Assembly: GCA_009829735.1 (NCBI GenBank)
Contig: CM020619.1
Location: forward strand, 15,011,589 to 15,075,588
Length of the DNA: 64,000 nucleotides
DNA from: Pyropia yezoensis
Taxonomy: Eukaryota > Rhodophyta > Bangiophyceae > Bangiales > Bangiaceae
Direction of reading: 5' to 3'
In this document: piece after piece, positions 33,690 to 45,962 of the stretch
Layout: every line of letters begins with the position of its first letter
Numbering within the stretch: the stretch's first letter is position 1
Notes under the pieces: model-generated
Told to the model about the DNA's origin: nothing
Seen by the model: the letters and a program-made list of their open reading frames with translations, nothing else
The model's database searches: none
Program-made: the position numbers and the translations under genes

Positions 33690-34122
33690 TGCGAGTGGTG
33701 GTAGCGCCGGCGGCGGGCGGCGGGTTCGCGTTCCCCCCCCCTGGCTCGGCCCCCGCCTTCCCCGCCCCGCCGCCGCGGTCGCCGCTCCCCCCCCTCGGCC
33801 ACGCGCTCGCGGGCAGACGGCCGCGGCGGAGCGGCAGTGCGGGCTCGGTCGTGTCGTCATCGTCAACGCTGGCGGTCACGACGGATGGCGGGGGGGGCGG
33901 CGGCTCGGCCGCGTCGTCGTCGTCGCCGTCGCCGTCGCCAACGTCGTCCCGGTCCGTGTCGTCGTCGACGTCTGCGTCCTCGTCGTCGGTGGCGCCCATG
34001 TCCCGCGGCGCCGCCGCCCGATCTGCCCTCCGCCCATCGTCGCCGGCCATTGCGCCGTACCGGGCGCTGCCCCTCGGGGGCTCCTCCTCGGGGTCGGTGC
34101 TGGGGAGTGGGAGTGATGGGGG

Positions 34123-34153
<31 letters not shown>

Positions 34154-37100
34154 GGCGGCGTCGTCGTCGGTGTCGGCGGTCGGGTCGCGGGGGGGATGAG
34201 CGCGGGGGGGATGAGCGCGGGGGGCTGGGCCGGCGCAAACGGGGTGGGCGGGGGTGGGGGTAGCTGGTGGGCGGCCGGGAGGCCGGGCGCCGCTGCAGAA
34301 AAGATTCGCGGTGGCAGCAGCAGCGGTGGGGGGAGTGGCAGCGGCGGCGGTGGGGAGAGCGGCGGCAGCGGCGGCCGGGATGGTGACCGGCGCAGCCTGC
34401 CCGCGCTGGATGTCAATGGCCTGCCGCTGATCCTGCCTCTCTACCGGCCGGGGCGGGCGGAGGTCAGCGCCAATGCGGGCGCGAAGTTGGACGTTGCGGT
34501 GGAGGAGAGTAGCAGTGAGGGGGAGGGCGCCGACGATGGCCCAGTTATGGGTCTTGGCGTCGACGTTGACGATGAAGGAGAGGACGACGAGGACAGTACC
34601 AGGGGGGGTGGCACACCCGTCATGCAGGGGGGTCTCACGGTCACGAGGGATGACGCCTGGCTCGGCCGCTATCGGCAGGTGGTGGAGGAGGAGGCAGACG
34701 ACGATGGATGGGACGAGGACGAGGGGGTGTCTGAGAGTGGGCAGGCAGCGGCCGAGACGTCGTCCCCTCTGAGCTCTCTGGCAGATGGCAACGGGGATAG
34801 TGTGGACGACGATGACGATGGTAGCTACAGCAGCGATTGTGGCACCGGCGAGTCTGTCGCAGGTGACACGGACGCTGACGGGGACGATGAGCAGGAAGAG
34901 ACGGCCGAGCACACTGTCGACGCCGACGGTTTGGAGGAGGAGGACGACGACGACGACGATTTGTTGCTGGACGATGAGGACGTGGTGGACGTGGACGACC
35001 ATGAGTACTTGGAAGAGCCGTCTGCGGGACGCCTTCGCCGCGTTTCGGCTAGCGGCCGCGGACGGGCACCAGGATATCCCACCGCTGGGGTTGCCTCTCC
35101 CCCATCACCCGCCGTCCTTGATTCCGCAGCCAGTGGGGGCACGACAGATCCCCCTGCGACGGAGGTATCTTCCACCATTGATACCGCGACACCCCCCGCC
35201 ACTGCATCTACTGCCGCCTCTTCCATTGCAGCTTCCACCCACCCTGCCCCCGCCTCTGCTGCCGTCCCTTCACCCGCTTCTGTCCCTGCCGCCGTCGACG
35301 ACTTTGACGCTGGCGAGTATGAGTCGGAGCCCGACAGCGACAGCTCCCTCGACGGCGCCGTGTCGGCCACGTCGACAGAGTCGCTTGCCCTCGGGCCGTG
35401 CCTCCGCGAGTCCGCCGCAACTGGCGGGGGCGGCTGGGGTCCGGGTGGCGACGAAAGGCCGCCACCATTATCGCAGATGGCAGCGACCCCCACTGGGCTG
35501 TCACGGTGGACTGCCCGCGGTGGCGGCCGCCCGCCTTCGGGGGCCGCTGCAGCCGCTTCTGCGTCCGAGGCGGCCGAGGTGACCCTCTCAGCGCTCGAGG
35601 TGTTGGCTTTTGGCGGGGAGCCAGGGGGGGGGGGGCGGGGGGGGGGGCCCGCCGCGGTGGGCGGCAAGGCGTGGGTGGGGCGCCCCCGCGGGGGGCAGAC
35701 ATTGCCTTTGGCGCGGCCCCGGCGGGGGGTACTGTGCAGCCGCTGCCGTTGCCAGGCGCGGCCGCAGCCGCAGTTGTGGATGTGTCGGCTGGTGGTGGTG
35801 TTGGCAGCGGTTGTGGCGGCCCGCTGGCGCGCATTGTCGCAACCCTGAGGGGGGCCACCGCCGCCCGTGACTGGCCTGTCCTGGGTGCCTCCCTGTCGGC
35901 GCTCCGCGCCATGGCAGCCGCGTCCGAGCGGGAGCGGCGGCGGCTGGGTGAAGCGGGCGGCATCCCGGCGCTTGTTGCCGCTGGTGCGGTGATCCTCGCG
36001 GCTACCGTCGGTTCTGACTGGCGGCACGGCGGGAGGGGACGCGCTGCTGCCGTCGCAGGTGGGGACAGCGCCGACCGCCTCGTGCCGTCCCCGTCGCCGC
36101 CCCCACCGGCGGTGGCGGCCGAGGCGGCCATGGCGCTGGCCAATGGAGTCTATGGGGTGGGTGCCAACAAGCGACGGGCGGCCGCGGCGGGAGCGGTGCC
36201 GGTGCTGGTGGGACTATTGTGGTGGGCGGTGGGAGACGAGGGCAGTCGGCTCTCTGCGGCTGGCGCCACTCCTACCGGGCCCTTGCCCACCCCCGTACCG
36301 CCGCGGCCACCCCCACCCACAGCAGCTCGGGACGTGGCCACATGGGCGGCCCTCGCGCTGCGCAACCTGGTGCGTGGCCACCTGGCGGCCGCAGCGGATG
36401 TGGCCAACACCGACACAGGCGTGGAGGGCCTCCTCACCGCCGTGGCAGTGGCGGTGTCTACCGCCGACGACCGCTTGGCCGCCGCCGCCCTCCGGGCCAT
36501 TGCCGCTCTTGCCGCCTTTCCCGTTGCTGGGCGGGGCATCCAGCGCAAGGTGGTGGCGTGCGGGGGCCTGGTCACCGCCGCCGCGGCGACCGCGGCGTTC
36601 CCCCCCGCCCCCGGGGGAGGGGTGCCCGACGCCGCGGCAGCGGTACTGGTGGCCCTCTTGCGGGGTCAGCCGCGGCATGCACGCGCGTTTGCGGCCGTCG
36701 AAGGGGGCGGAGTCAAACGCCTTGTGGCGGCCGTCCACCGAGGCGCCGCCGCGGCCAATGCTGCAGGGGGAGGCGACCCCGCCAGTCGAGATGGCTTCCC
36801 TGGCGGCTCCCCGCCACCGTCATTCCTCACCGCCGTCGCTGCCCTGCGGCTGCTATGCGCCGACGAGGAGGGCCGCGCCTCCGCAGCGGCCGCTGGCTCC
36901 ATCCCCGCAGCAACCGCCGCGCTCGACGCGCTTGCCCCGTCGGCGCGCACCGCCGCGGCGGGCATCCGCGCGCTGGCCGCGACGGTGGGTGACAGCGCAA
37001 CCTCCGCTGCAGACGCAGTGTCGGTTGGCGGTCTCACCGCCGTCGCCGCCTGCCTCGCCCGCCACCGTCACCGGGTAGAGGTGCAGGCAGCCGGCCTAGC

Positions 37101-39469
37101 AACGCTCGCCGCAGCGGCGGCCGCCGCGGCGGGCGGGTCGGGGGTGGTGCCGTCGGCGCTGGCGGCGGTGGGCGGCGTGGACGCGGCGCTATGGGGGCTA
37201 ACCGCTCACCCGCGGTCGCCTGGGGTGGTGGCGGGCGGCTGCGGGGTGCTGCTGGGGGTGGATGTGGCGGCGCTGCGGGGTGGGGGGGGGGTGCGTCCCG
37301 CCGACGTGGCCCGCCTGGTCGCCAGCCGCCGGGGGGGGATGGCCACCGCGGCGGCGGCCGCAGCCGCAGCGGCGTCCAGGGGGGGGGGGGCGGGCGGCCG
37401 GGTGGACTCAATGACCCACCTGGAGGGGGGGCGGAGGGACGGCCTGGCCGACGGCGGCGGCTCAACAGAAGCGGGGGCGGGACTTGCCGCTGCTGCTGCC
37501 CGCGGAGGGGCCGCCTCACCGACCGCTGCAATGGCTGTTGCGGATGAGCTGCTCGCCGCTCTGCGGGTGTTGCCCGCGGGGGGAGGGCGCCTCGGCGGTG
37601 GTGGTGGAGGTGCTAGCGCAGGCGTGCATGGAGGTGGTGTCGTTGGGGACGGTGGCGCCGCCGCCGCCGGTGCGGGCGGCGTTCGCACAACGAGCCGCCT
37701 TCGGGGGAGCCGTTCGTCGCGTGGAGGCAGCGACGGCCGCGGCAGTAGCGGCATTGGCTGCATGAGCGCCGCGGGTCCTGCTGCTGGAAGTAACGGCGGC
37801 ATCGGCGTCGGCGGCGGCGGGCCGGCTGGTGGGGCCCGCGGCCGCGGCTCGTCGCGAGGGCTCCGCGGCGGCGGCGGCGGCGGCGGCGGCGGGGGCGGCC
37901 GCGGGGGCGCCGGCGGGTATGGGAGCTCCCGCCTGGGCAGCGGCTTGGTCCGCAGCCGCAGTCGCCGTCGGCGTGCCGCGGCCGCCGCGGCTGCTGGCGC
38001 CGCCGGCACGACGGGTGGTGGGCCAGGGGTGGGGGCAGCTGGCGGCAGCGGGGGGGGGTGCGTCCCCGCTGGGGCGCTGGGAAGCCGCGCGGGTTCCTAC
38101 GCCGCCGCCGCGGCGGCGGCCGGGGGGGTGCCCACCGCGTTTCCTGGCGGCAGTGCCGGCAAGGGTACTCTTCGAGGGCTGCTGACGTCGTCCATGAGTG
38201 GCGGGGCGGCGAGCAATCGGGGGGGGGGGGGGCGCTCGTGGGGCCATTGGGGGCGGCCCCCGCGCGCCGCGGGGGGGGGGGGGGCTCCCGCCGTCCCGCC
38301 CTCCCGTCTCGCCGGCAACAATGGCGGCGGCAGCCTCCCCGCCGACGCCCTCGTCGAGCGGCGGTGGCGGTAGCGGTGGTGGCGGCGGCGGAAGTGGTGG
38401 CGGGGGGGGCGTGGCGGGCCTCGCCCGCGCCCTCCGACGCCCGACCAAGCGGTCCATCCGCTACGCGGCGGCGCCCGCCGACTGGGAGGAGGAGGAGGGT
38501 TCGTCGGGGTTGGCGGGCTCCTCGGCGAGCATATCCCCCATGGGAGGTGCCGGCGGTGCTGGTGGCGGCGGCGGGCGCACCGGTGGGGGCGGCGGCGGCG
38601 GTGGGGGCGGTGGCACGCGCGGTGGCGGTGGTGATGGGGGCGGCGGTGGAGGTGGCGGCGGCGCGCCGACGGCAGCGCGCGACTCGACCGAGGCCCCCTT
38701 CTTTTCCGCCCCCGCTGGCGTGACGCTGACCGAGTCGGGCGTTCGCGGCGTGGCAGTGGGCGCCACCGCCCCCTCGCACTACCACTTTCGGAAGCCGTCG
38801 CCGGCGGCGGCACGGCCCGACGATGTGTTTTATGCAGACCACATCTACTACCAGCCGGGGCGGGAGGCTGGGGCAGGGGGGAGGGGAGGGGGTGGAGGGG
38901 GGGGCCGGGGGCGTGGTGGCCCCGCTGCGGCGGGCGGAAGGGGGGGCGGGGGAGTTGGCGGCCAGGACGGTGGCGGCCAGGACGGTGGCCCCGGCGGTGG
39001 CGGCAGCGGGGCCCATGGTGGCCATGCATGTGCTGGTGGCGGTGGCCATGCCGGCGGTGCCGGTGGGGGGGGTGGGGGTGGCGGGGGGGACGCCGGCGGC
39101 GCCCGCAAAGGCCACCGCTCGGAGCGGGGCTCCCTCGCCGCTCGCCCCCACAGGCGGCACGTGCTGTTTGACTACAACACGAGGGGCGTTGCGGCGGCCA
39201 ACGCGGCCAACGCGGCGGCGGCCGCCGCTGTCGCCGCGGCCACGGCGGCAGACGCGGCGGGCGCTGCCGGCGGGGGCGCCGCCGCCGCCGTCGCCGCCGC
39301 CGACGCGGCGGCGGCGGCGCAGCGGCGGCGGGCGCTGCGCGCGGCGGACTCGGCGGTGGTCGACGGCGGCTCCCCGCCGCCCGCGTCCTTGCCAGGGACG
39401 CCTTGGGGAGGGGGGGTGGCGGGGGGGGGGCGCCAGCGGGGGCGCCTTCCTTCTCCGGCGTCGTCCTAG
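33566..39469 (+). CDS. large acidic, armadillo-repeat protein
   Basis: A long plus-strand gene of roughly 1,960 residues, read in one frame to about 35640, a second to about 38220-38370, then the first again. Both changes fall beside long G runs, so homopolymer errors or unseen introns are likely. The N-terminal third is Ser/Gly-rich, then strongly acidic (for example about 34680-35020, with runs of D and E). From about 35850 to 37300 come helical repeats of armadillo type: LSALRAMAAASERERRRLGE, GGIPALVAAGAV, AAMALANGVYGV with AGAVPVLVGLL, and ATWAALALRNLV. ARM repeats form a protein-binding superhelix. The C-terminal third is Gly/Arg/Ala low complexity around short conserved-looking islands (RPTKRSIRYAAAPADWEEEE, DDVFYADHIYYQPGR, RRHVLFDYNTRGV). 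The partner and role are unknown. The ATG at 33566 is the first in frame; upstream exons are possible. Confidence 0.6.
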
Positions 39470-40758
39470 CGTTAGGCACGAGGGGGAAGGGGTGGGGGCG
39501 TCTGCTGCCGTGGGTCGCCTCTGGGGCGTCGCCCCTCGAGATACACATCTATTTATGCGCACCCTGACCTGTCGCGTTGGCCGTCGTCGCGTGTCTGTCG
39601 TGGGGGTGGGGCGGTGGGTGGCATCACCGTGGGGGGGGGGGGCGCGGAGCCGGCACGGACGACCCAGCAGGCGCCCCCGGGGGCGGTGTCCAACTTCCCG
39701 CGCCCACTCCCTTTGCCCCAATCCCCCCCTTTGCCGGGGGAAACCCCGCAGGCTGCCGCCATTGTCGCGGCGGGTGACTGCTGCCGCCTCGGACGCAACG
39801 GCAACGCGTGCGCGCGGGTGTGCGGGCTGGGGACGGACTGGGCCACCCGATAGGACGGTACTGTACTGAATGTATGTACTGTACATATATGCCTGCGATT
39901 CCCGGCAGCATTGGAGTCACACCACGTACCCGATGGCTGCGACGGCTACGTCACCCGCTTGTACAGACCGATTCCCTCCCCCCGGTCGGGGAGGAGCGGG
40001 GACGGCGGGGCACGCCACGCCGCACCGCACGACGAAGCCCAACTGAGCAGGCAGCAGACACGGGCGGGGTCAACGGCGAGAAGCGGTGGCGACATGCAGG
40101 CGCCGTTGGCACCGCTACGGCCGGGGCAGACGCACCTCGGCGCCCCCCCCCCCCCCCCACCAACGCAGAGGCGGGCCGTGAGAAGAGGCTCGGCGGCGCA
40201 GTCGGGCTGGGAGGGGGTCCCGACGCTGTTCTTGTTTTTCCCTTGTGAACCGGCTGCCAAGAACTGGCGGCCCCTCTCTTAGACATGCTCAGTGCCGACA
40301 AAAGCGGAGATTTTTGCGCACATCTGTGTTGCTACAAACGGTCCCTTGTACTCCTCCGTTCCAGCAAAGGAGCTGCAAAAGAAAAACGAGCTCTTTTGCG
40401 CGCCGCAGCTGACCCTGGGCCCGCCAATATGTCCCGCTCAGGGCACGCAAGTGCAGGAGAGGGAGGAGGACATTGCTACTTTTCGAGTGTCTTGCTGTCC
40501 TGGGGCGGTCTCTCCTTCGTCCCGTGGGGTGGGGTAGCATGTAGCATGTGCCGTCCGTGCCTCGAAGGTCACAGCAATGAAGTGACTGCGGTCTTGCCCA
40601 AGGTCAGAAGCGACACTGTAAGCACACTATGAATTGCAGCCCTCTTCATCATGATTACAGTACAGACCCCCCCGGTACTGTACTCGACGAATGGAACGGG
40701 GAACGGCCACCCGGATGTGAGCCCGCTCAGCCTGGCATGAGCGCCACGCGGGGCAAAA

Positions 40759-40814
40759 CGGGGGGTGAGCGAGAGCGAGCGTGTGCGCACACGCTCGCTT
40801 TCGCTCACCCCCCG
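40759..40814. repeat. 56-bp near-perfect palindrome
   Basis: Centred between 40786 and 40787, with no spacer and one mismatched pair. Each arm reads GGGGGTGAGCGA(A/G)AGCGAGC and so on towards a TGTGCGCACA centre. Able to form a cruciform or RNA hairpin. Confidence 0.85.
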
Positions 40815-41329
40815 GCACGTGCCTGCTCGTCGGGCCAGCTACCTATCTGAAGTAGTGTGTACAGTACAGTAGGGGTCTCGCTCTTGGTTGCGCAACCCCT
40901 GGGCTCACACGAGCGGGCAGCTGGTGGGAGCACCCGGCCCGGCCCGCCCCTTGACCACCAGCGGTTTGCCGCAGCTGCCACCGTGCGGAAGGGGCGCTGG
41001 CTGAGGAAAGCCGCCTCCAGCACACCAGAGGCCTCCTGCTCGGGCACGCCCGCCCTGCTGTTTGAGACAGGCGCCTGGGCGTTTTTTCATTCTAGCGTTG
41101 CCCCTTCCCTGCCCCCCTCAAAGGCATACCCTCCGTGGACCACTCGGGCGCGAGCGCTGCCGCACCTGTTGCCTGTTTGGGCCGCAGTGGTGGTGGTACA
41201 GTAGTGGCATGCTGAGGCGGCGGCGACGGCGGCGGCGGGGCCCGAGACAATTACCATCCCTCAGTAGGTGGGCATCGTACCCTCTTGGTGTGTGCGAGTG
41301 GTCGGGTCTGGGTATGGGACGTCCCGTTA

Positions 41330-42640
41330 GGGTGTGTCCCCACCTTTGGGGGGGTGACGCTCCGCTGGGGCTACCCCCCGCGGGGCCGCGTCAAACGTCT
41401 CGGCACCCCCACCCTCGCCGCGTCGACCAACCCCCCCCGCGACCTCTAGGCGCTCTCAGACGACAGGGGGCTGCCACCGTCGCCGCGGGGGCGAGTTTCC
41501 CCGTCGCGGCGGGGACGAGTTTCCCCCCCTCTCCGCGCAGGTGCCGCTGGGGGATGGCTGCCTTACGCAGCAGGCGGTGTATCCCCCCTCTGATAGGTGG
41601 CTGCCATCCGCAGGAGTCGGCGGAGAGGAGGCTGCGGCAACGTTGCAGTAGCGTCATCCTGCTGGAAGGTAGCGCGGCCTGGTCCCCCACCCTCTGGAAC
41701 TGTACAGCACAGTACAGTACAGTCCCTCCCGTACCTCCCCCCAACCACCCCCCACCCCACTGGCATGGTTCTTCTGACACTGCCACCGGCAGCCACCCCG
41801 GCGTGTCTCGGCGCCGAGGCTAGGTTGCTAGATGAGTAGTTTAGTCTCCTCTCCTGCCGCACCGAGTGACACCGTATCCGTCGATAGCCAACAGATACAT
41901 CCTACGCGCTGTGTGTGTGCGCAATGAACCGTCGGGTGTGTGGCTCCGCGAGGGAGTGTCCTACGACTCCGTGCGGGGAGACACACCCCACTGTGGCTGG
42001 GCGAGGCCACGTCACACTTCTCAGCATCCTCCCCTTGCCGCGTCACAACCCCCCCCACAACCCCCCGGCACGCTCTGACGGCAAGGGCTCCCCACTTTTG
42101 CGGCGGGGGCAAGCTTCCCCTCCCTCAACCCTGGAGACGCACGCGGTGGTGGCTGCCATCCACAGCGCGCGGCGCAGACGCGGCTGCAGGACGGCTGGGG
42201 TCGCCTCATGTTGGTGGAACGCGAAGGGTGGGTCGGTCCCCACCTGAGCACGCCTCCTCCCCTCCAGCAGCCCCCCACCCTGCTTGAATCAGTCCCAGTC
42301 CCCTCCACAACGACACTGGGTCCCATCCCGGGTACACAGCCCTGAGGGAAGTTCGTCGCACCGGTGGGGACGAGATCGGCTGGTCGTTTCGTCATATCCT
42401 GGTGCGCCCCCCTGACACGAGCTCCGTCGAGGCCTCGTCGCAGTACGTAACCGCGGATCCGCAACCACGCCCCACCTACCCCCCGAACCTGGTGGTTGTT
42501 CTGACACTGCCTCCCCGAGCCTGAGTAGAGTCTGATAGGAACACTGACGGGGATGTGCTACCGTGAGTCGTTTGGTCCTCCGTCCTGACGCACCGAGTGA
42601 CACAGTATCCGTCGATGGGGTGCAGCCCAACCGCTTCTCC
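41330..42640. repeat. diverged tandem duplication, two units of roughly 600 bp
   Basis: Unit A (about 41330-41895) and unit B (about 41975-42640) share the same order of landmarks: GGTGGCTGCCATCC, CTTCTGACACTGCC / GTTCTGACACTGCC, and GCACCGAGTGACAC then GTATCCGTCGAT. The rest has diverged a good deal. Limits are approximate. Confidence 0.5.
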
Positions 42641-44841
42641 CCTCGCAGAGATACGCTGTCAGGCTGTGAGAAGCGGGGAGACTGCCAGTCGGCTGTCGCG
42701 TCAGACAAAGCGGGGGGATCCTTAGCAGCGAAACCTTGAGGCACATCATGGTCAGTGCCCGCGTGGAGGCCGTGCGGCTGCAACACGCCCCAGTTCGACG
42801 ACCCCCCCAACTGGTTTTGGGGCCCGAAATACATACATCCAGAGCGGATACAGAGGACCACGCGACCTGGCCGAGGTGGAAGCCGAAGGCAGTCCGTGCG
42901 TGGCTCCTGTACGCAGGAGGATGTTGCAACGAAGATTGTCTGCACTCGGTGCAAAGAAGTCCCGTAGGGCAAATTTCCACCAGCAAGCACATCTGCAGTC
43001 TACCCCTGCCGCGCAACCGAGCCGTGTGGGAGCGGCCAATACGATCACCTGTCTCAGCCACACAAAGTGGCCATCCCATTGGCGGTGCTCCCGGCCCACG
43101 CGATGGCGAGCTGGTGTCAGTTAGATGCACAACCGGCTCCCAGCAGCATGGTCCCTTTTCCCGCATTTGAGAGGCACTGGGTAGACACGCCCCAGCCAAC
43201 GGTAGCCAACGGACCGCGGGACGGCGCGCGGAGGTTGGTGTGGTTCGCTGGGGGGGTGTGTGCACCGCATCCGCCACCACGGCGATCGGCACCGACCCCC
43301 CCGGAGGCTGCACCTGTGGCCCAGGTCCGCGTGTTTTTTCTTCTAATCCGAGCGCATCCACGGGCCGTCCAGCACCTGCCCTGCCTCATTGCGTCCGGGC
43401 CGCGGTGTCGTGGGGGGCGCTCGGCAACGGGATTTGCGCGCGAACGGGCGCGCAGGGGGCGGCGCCAGGCCGCCCCCCCCGACGCCCTCCCCTCCGTTGA
43501 GCAGGAAAATTCGGGAATCATTGCTGACCTGCGTCCTGGAGGCCTGGCCCACCCGAGGGCCAAAAATCTTGAGGCAAGATGGCGGCCACACACAGCCTCT
43601 CCTTGCGGAATGGCGCCCCCCCCTTATTGATGTCCCACCGCGGTGGACAATGCCGCGCGCCATGTTCAGGCGGTGGATGGACACCCAGGCGGAAAGGACA
43701 ACAGCCCGGCTTGTGTGGTCCGTTGACTGCCTGTGTCAACAGTCACATAGGCGGACTCGTGCCCCCTTGTAACAAAGAACACCACCTGATCAGGGATGAC
43801 TGTGCTGGCATCAAGCGCGAAACGGTCCAAATCTGGACGCATCACAAGCGTGGTGGGCACACCCGCGCGTGCAGGGTTCACCAGGTCACAGAAAAAAAAC
43901 CGCCGCGTCATTTTTTTTTGGCCAAGCAAGAGCTGGTTTAACTTGCCGAGGGCAAACAGTGAACGAACCGGAGAAGTGAGCGAGACACTGGCCAATGCGA
44001 CGGCACGTGGCGGTCTTGTGTGCGGTGGGCCTGCCCATTCGCGCGAGTTCCTCAACCCCTCCTGTGGACGGGGCGTGGTCGGCGCTCGGCACGGCGCACG
44101 CAAGGATATGTCGCCATCCGGCACACACGGTGCCAGCAAAACGAACAATGCCATTCAAATGTCATCAGTGTCGGCCACGCCCCTGCCTGAGTCGTGTCTG
44201 AACAAGGGCCGGCGCGGGGCTACAAGGGCTCTGAACAGCCTCGCAACCGCCGGGGCCGAGAATTTGTGTCTGGAATGTAGTCTTGAGGGGGACGTCGACC
44301 TCTGCCCCTGCTCCAGCGCGCCACCAGACCCCCACGGCCACACCCTCAACCTCACAGAATCAGACCATCCGCGGCCCCCGAGCGGCCGGCACCCGTCTGC
44401 GTTGGGCGCGTTATCTACGTTTGGCTGCCAGCCGGCAGCATCGGTTGTGGTGGCCCACCTGCGCCGGCCACAAGCGACCACACAGCGGGAAAAGGCGCTG
44501 CGCCGGTGCAGGTGCAGGTGCGAGAAGTCTGTCTGTCCAGCACCCACCGCTGCCCTGCTCCTGTCACCGGTCGAGGGGCGGTGGGGCCCCAGGTGGAGCC
44601 CGCAGTCCCAGCCGGCCTCGACCGCGCGGACGACGGACGCACAACCGCTGGCCGCGCAGGCAGACGTGGCCCACCGCCAACGCGTTGCTGACCGCCGCCT
44701 GTGCCGCCGTCTTTCAGTGTGTCCCGCCACGCGCGCCGATGAGGTGGGGTGGGCTGGCCCCCGCCGCCCCCCCTCGGCCCCCCCGCGCCACTGACGGCTC
44801 TTCCCACATCTAGCGGGCGGGGGGCGTTCCTCTCCACGCGG

Positions 44842-44844
<3 letters not shown>

Positions 44845-44875
<31 letters not shown>
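44845..44875. repeat. 31-nt poly-G homopolymer
   Basis: Longest single-base run in the window. Confidence 0.8.
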
Positions 44876-45346
44876 CGGGAGAGGCTGCGGCGGTGGGCGT
44901 GGCAAGACGGGCGTGGCGGGCCATGGCACACAGCCACTGTGGCGCCGCTACGCTTCCGGTGCCCAGGCACTGGCGCCACGGCGGGGACAGGCGACAAGCG
45001 ACGCCGGGGGGGTGCTGAACGGTCGGCAGGCAACGGCCGCCGGTCGGGGGCGGCGGAACGAGGAGCGCGGGTGGCGTCGCTGGCGTTGGGCACACTGGGG
45101 GGGGGCGGAGGCGGGGGGAGAACGGGGAACTGGGCGCAGCGGCCAGGGGGCATGCCGGACGGGCCGGAACGCGCGTATTGCCGCCCACACGCGGTCTACG
45201 TGGGCGCCGCCGCCGGCCGTCGAAGTGGCCGCGAGACACTGGGGCGGCTTGACTGCGCCCACGGGTCCAGAGCTGTGTGGGCAGGGGGGCGACGGGGAGG
45301 TGGGCGGCGCCTCGCGTCGGCCCACCTCTTTTTCCCACTCGGTGGG

Positions 45347-45380
45347 GCGGCTCTCCCCCCCACGTGGGGGGGAGAGCCGC
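45347..45380. repeat. 34-bp perfect palindrome centred on CACGTG
   Basis: GCGGCTCTCCCCCC then CACGTG then the exact complement. The centre is a G-box/E-box core, so this may be a protein site as well as a hairpin. Confidence 0.8.
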
Positions 45381-45962
45381 ACGCCGAAGGGGCGGCCAAT
45401 CCGGCGGGGTCGCCTACCACCGCCTGCTCAGTGCCGGGCAGCGACTGGCGCGCTGGGGGACGCCTCCGGGTCGCCACGTGAGGGCCGCCGCCGCCGCCGC
45501 GCGGCCGAACTGCCTTGAAAGTGAGGCTGGCGCGACGCCCCGGCCGTGCCGCGGTCCGGCCCTCGGTTGCGACCGTGGCATCAAGAGGGTGGGAGCTCCT
45601 GAGGTGGCGGGGGAAGGGGGTCGGCCGCTGCAGTGGCGCATGTGGCGAACAGCAGGCAGGGTTGGGGCAACTTCCACGCCCCCCCCCCACGTCCATATGA
45701 CAGCGCCATTCTCGCTGCTGCCGTCCCCTACTTGACCACCGGTGCAGGGTGTGGGAGCGCATGCGTCCGAGCCGTGCCGCATGTGGCCAGCGCCACACTG
45801 CCCCCACTCCGCGCTTCCATCCGTACCCCCTGTGTCGTGGTTACCGTCGTGGCCACCGTCACCGACGCCACGAACTGGAGCTCACGCACAGAACGCCCTT
45901 TCTCCCCCGCATCCCCCCCTTTCACCACCCTCCCTCCCCCCAACCTCAACCCGAACCCCATC

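Larger units (their letters stand above)
39470..45962. other. long intergenic region with palindromes and a diverged duplication
   Basis: About 6.5 kb without a recognisable gene. Open frames of 100-330 codons occur (for example plus 43796-44794), but without motifs. Contains TACTGTAC clusters at about 39855-39890, 40658-40685, 40857-40872 and 41700-41724, a diverged duplication, two long palindromes, and a 31-G run. Remnants of old transposons are possible around 43.3-44.2 kb, where base composition differs, but I cannot name one. Confidence 0.4.

Noticed and set aside
37613-39886. 757-codon minus-strand Arg-rich frame opposite the ARM gene
   Set aside because: It is a shadow made by GC-rich codons; the plus strand has recognisable armadillo repeats and protein-like islands.
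43796-44794. 332-codon plus-strand frame
   Set aside because: Mixed composition but no motif, signal or domain, and equally long frames exist on the other strand. Kept only as a remark in the spacer entry.
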